The translations under genes were made by a program, and so were the position numbers. From positions 132,719 to 196,718 of the forward strand of contig NZ_LMMP01000012.1 in NCBI RefSeq assembly GCF_001422815.1: a DNA stretch of 64,000 bases, read 5' to 3'. The DNA comes from Methylobacterium sp. Leaf91 (lineage in GTDB: Bacteria > Pseudomonadota > Alphaproteobacteria > Rhizobiales > Beijerinckiaceae). How positions within the stretch are numbered: the stretch's first letter is position 1; the number at the start of each line of letters is the position of its first letter. Positions 62,483 through 64,000 of this stretch are shown in pieces. Under the pieces are notes generated by a model. The model worked only from the letters and a program-made list of their open reading frames with translations, did not search any database and was not told where the DNA came from.

Positions 62483-63627
62483 CCGAGCCTCCCGCCGCGC
62501 CGCAGCCAGGTCGGCTTCAGGCGCAGGGCCGCGAGGTCGAGGAGGCCGTTCGGCAGCCCCAGCACCACGACGAGGACGAGCCCCGACAGGATGAAGGGCC
62601 ACACCTCCGGCATCGCGGCGCTCAGCCAGAACTTGAGGGCGTTGACCGCCACGGCGCCGATCACCGCGCCGCCGAGCCTTCCCATCCCGCCGATGGCGAC
62701 CCAGACTGCGATCTCGATGGAGAGATCAGGGCTCAGCACGCGCGGGTTGATGATGCCGACCTGAGGCACGTAGAGGATCCCGGCGATGGCGGCGATCGTC
62801 GCGGAGAGGCACCAGATCCAGAGCTTCAGGCGCGTCGTGCTGTAGCCGAGGGTGCGCAGGCGGGCCTCGTCGTCGCGGCAGGCCAGCATGCGCCGGCCGA
62901 TACGGCCGACCACAAGGGCACGCGTGACCACGAGGATCAGGGCCAGGGCCAGCAGCGTCGCCACGGCCAGACCCGTGACCATGCCGGGCGCGCCGATGGG
63001 ATAGCCGAACAGGAGCGGGAATCCGGTCATGCCGTTATTCCCGCCGAGACCGGTATCGTTGCGGAACATCAGCAGCATGGCGACATAGACCAGGGCCTGA
63101 CTGATGATCGAGAAGTAGACGCCGTTCACCCGCGAGCGGAACGAGGCATAGCCGAACAGGAAAGCGATGGCGGCCGACAGGACCAGGGCCACGACCAAGG
63201 CATACGGCGCGCTCGCGAGACCGGACCAATAGATCGGCAGGGTCTTCCAACCCATGAACTGCATCAGGTCCGGCGCCACGCCGGTGACGGCATAGGCGTG
63301 GGAGAGCAGGTGCATCGCGCAGACATAGCCGCCGATGGCGAAGAACAGGCCATGTCCCAGGCTGAGAATGCCGAGATAGCCCCAGACCAGATCGAGGGAG
63401 ACGGCGAGGATCGCGAAGGCCGCGAGTTGGCCGACCATGTTGACGAGGTAGGGGGCGGGTTGCAGCAGGAGGATTGCGAGCGCGCCGGCGAGGACGAGAC
63501 CGATCACCGCCGCCAGCAAGGGATCTCCCCCCAAAGCCGGAAGACGCCAACGGGACGCCGGCATGGGCCGAGATCGTGTCATGGGCTGAGATGGTGTCAT
63601 CAGCGAGGGTTCCACGGCCTCGCTCAT
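62479..63627 (-). CDS. urtC: Urea/short-chain amide ABC transporter permease
   Basis: About 382 residues with roughly ten membrane helices. YLVNMVGQLAAFAILAVSLD and LVWGYLGILSLGHGLFFAIG are the LivM/UrtC signature, and VNGVYFSIISQALVYVAMLL follows. It forms the membrane channel with UrtB. The ATG at 63627 (MSEAVEPSLM) overlaps the urtB stop by 4 bp. Confidence 0.92.
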   Translation of the reverse strand: MSEAVEPSLMTPSQPMTRSRPMPASRWRLPALGGDPLLAAVIGLVLAGALAILLLQPAPYLVNMVGQLAAFAILAVSLDLVWGYLGILSLGHGLFFAIGGYVCAMHLLSHAYAVTGVAPDLMQFMGWKTLPIYWSGLASAPYALVVALVLSAAIAFLFGYASFRSRVNGVYFSIISQALVYVAMLLMFRNDTGLGGNNGMTGFPLLFGYPIGAPGMVTGLAVATLLALALILVVTRALVVGRIGRRMLACRDDEARLRTLGYSTTRLKLWIWCLSATIAAIAGILYVPQVGIINPRVLSPDLSIEIAVWVAIGGMGRLGGAVIGAVAVNALKFWLSAAMPEVWPFILSGLVLVVVLGLPNGLLDLAALRLKPTWLRRGGRLG

Positions 63628-64000
63628 CGCCGCCGCCTGACGGCGAACAGCCCTTCGGGCCGGCGCTGGAGGAAGAGGATGATGCCCACGAGCACGATGA
63701 CCTTGGCAGCGACCGCGCCGTAGAACGGCTCGATCAGGACGTTGGCCCCGCCGATGCCGAGGGCCGCCACGAGGGTGCCGATGACGGTACCGACGCCACC
63801 GAGCACCACCACCATGAAACTGTCGACGATGAAGGTCGCGCCCATGCCCGGATTGACGCTGTAGATCGGGCACAGGGCCACACCGGCGAGCCCCGCCAGT
63901 CCCGAGCCGAAGCCGAAGGCGAGGCGGTCGACCCGGCGGGTGCGGATGCCGAGACAGGCCGCCATGTCGCGATTCTGCGTCACCGCACGGATGTCGAGGC
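63624..64000 (-). CDS. urtB: Urea/short-chain amide ABC transporter permease (5' end outside window)
   Basis: The frame is open to the right edge, and 125 codons of the C-terminus are visible. IRAVTQNRDMAACLGIRTRR, then VDRLAFGFGSGLAGLAGVAL and PGMGATFIVDSFMVVVLGGV, match UrtB/LivH permeases. It continues into the rest of the cluster outside the window, where urtA would be expected. Confidence 0.92.
   Translation of the reverse strand, partial: LDIRAVTQNRDMAACLGIRTRRVDRLAFGFGSGLAGLAGVALCPIYSVNPGMGATFIVDSFMVVVLGGVGTVIGTLVAALGIGGANVLIEPFYGAVAAKVIVLVGIILFLQRRPEGLFAVRRRR

Noticed and set aside
1..64000. CRISPR arrays, rRNA genes, complete insertion sequences or prophages
   Set aside because: No regularly spaced direct repeats, no rRNA-like sequence and no transposase with intact DDE motifs or terminal inverted repeats were found.

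Overview
The window is high-GC DNA, densely coding on both strands, from an alphaproteobacterium. The gene set points to the Hyphomicrobiales and most likely to Methylobacteriaceae (Methylobacterium/Methylorubrum-like). The clues are an intracellular PHA depolymerase, a PQQ-type sugar dehydrogenase, dimethylsulfone genes (sfnB/sfnG), an S21 protein with an alphaproteobacterial basic tail, a urea/amide-type ABC transporter beside a formamidase, and palindromic intergenic repeats. The genus is an inference from gene content; no 16S or housekeeping tree was possible.

Layout. 1-3.3 kb: the end of a FecR anti-sigma gene and a TonB siderophore receptor with an STN signalling domain. 3.3-6.1 kb: a scar with an IS3-type transposase remnant, a quinone oxidoreductase with an aberrant C-terminus and a divergent LysR regulator. 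6.4-10.5 kb: a TerC-family membrane protein and a tctBAC tripartite carboxylate transporter. 11.2-13.5 kb: an FAD monooxygenase, a DoxX-like protein and a Gly/His-rich secreted protein. 13.6-16.7 kb: a Crp-type regulator, a FecR-domain protein and a CHASE2 nucleotide cyclase in one apparent operon. 17.2-18.1 kb: an SDR and an HxlR regulator, both lacking their N-termini and joined head to head. 18.3-21.4 kb: an HTH/receiver-like/GAF regulator divergent from a GMC oxidoreductase. 21.7-25.8 kb: a methyltransferase, two decayed integrases lying at the 3' ends of tRNA-Gly and tRNA-Phe, and the conserved maf-yacG pair between the tRNAs.

25.8-35.5 kb: sulfone use (sfnB, sfnG), an NDUFA9-like protein, PPK2, an enoyl-CoA hydratase, an OprB porin, and a MarR regulator divergent from a small secreted protein with three palindromic sites between them. 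35.8-42.8 kb: an aldehyde dehydrogenase, a class II amidotransferase, a lone receiver protein, rpsU, phaZ and a GST. 42.9-47.4 kb: an OmpR/EnvZ-type two-component pair, a secreted pepsin-like protein with two DTG motifs, and a class A beta-lactamase. 47.6-51.3 kb: ubiK-like, ybjN-like, proC, a TetR regulator and a DUF4142 protein. 51.5-59.9 kb: polA, an MntA/HepT toxin-antitoxin pair, a PQQ-type sugar dehydrogenase, a BrkB-type membrane protein and a CPA2 antiporter. 60-64 kb: formamidase/acetamidase followed upstream by urtE, urtD, urtC and a partial urtB, overlapping by 4 bp each.

The most unusual items are the bacterial pepsin-like protein, the HTH/receiver-like/GAF regulator, the double-truncation junction of SDR and HxlR, the MarR operator array, and the paired tRNA-integrase scars. 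I found no CRISPR array, no intact insertion sequence and no rRNA gene.
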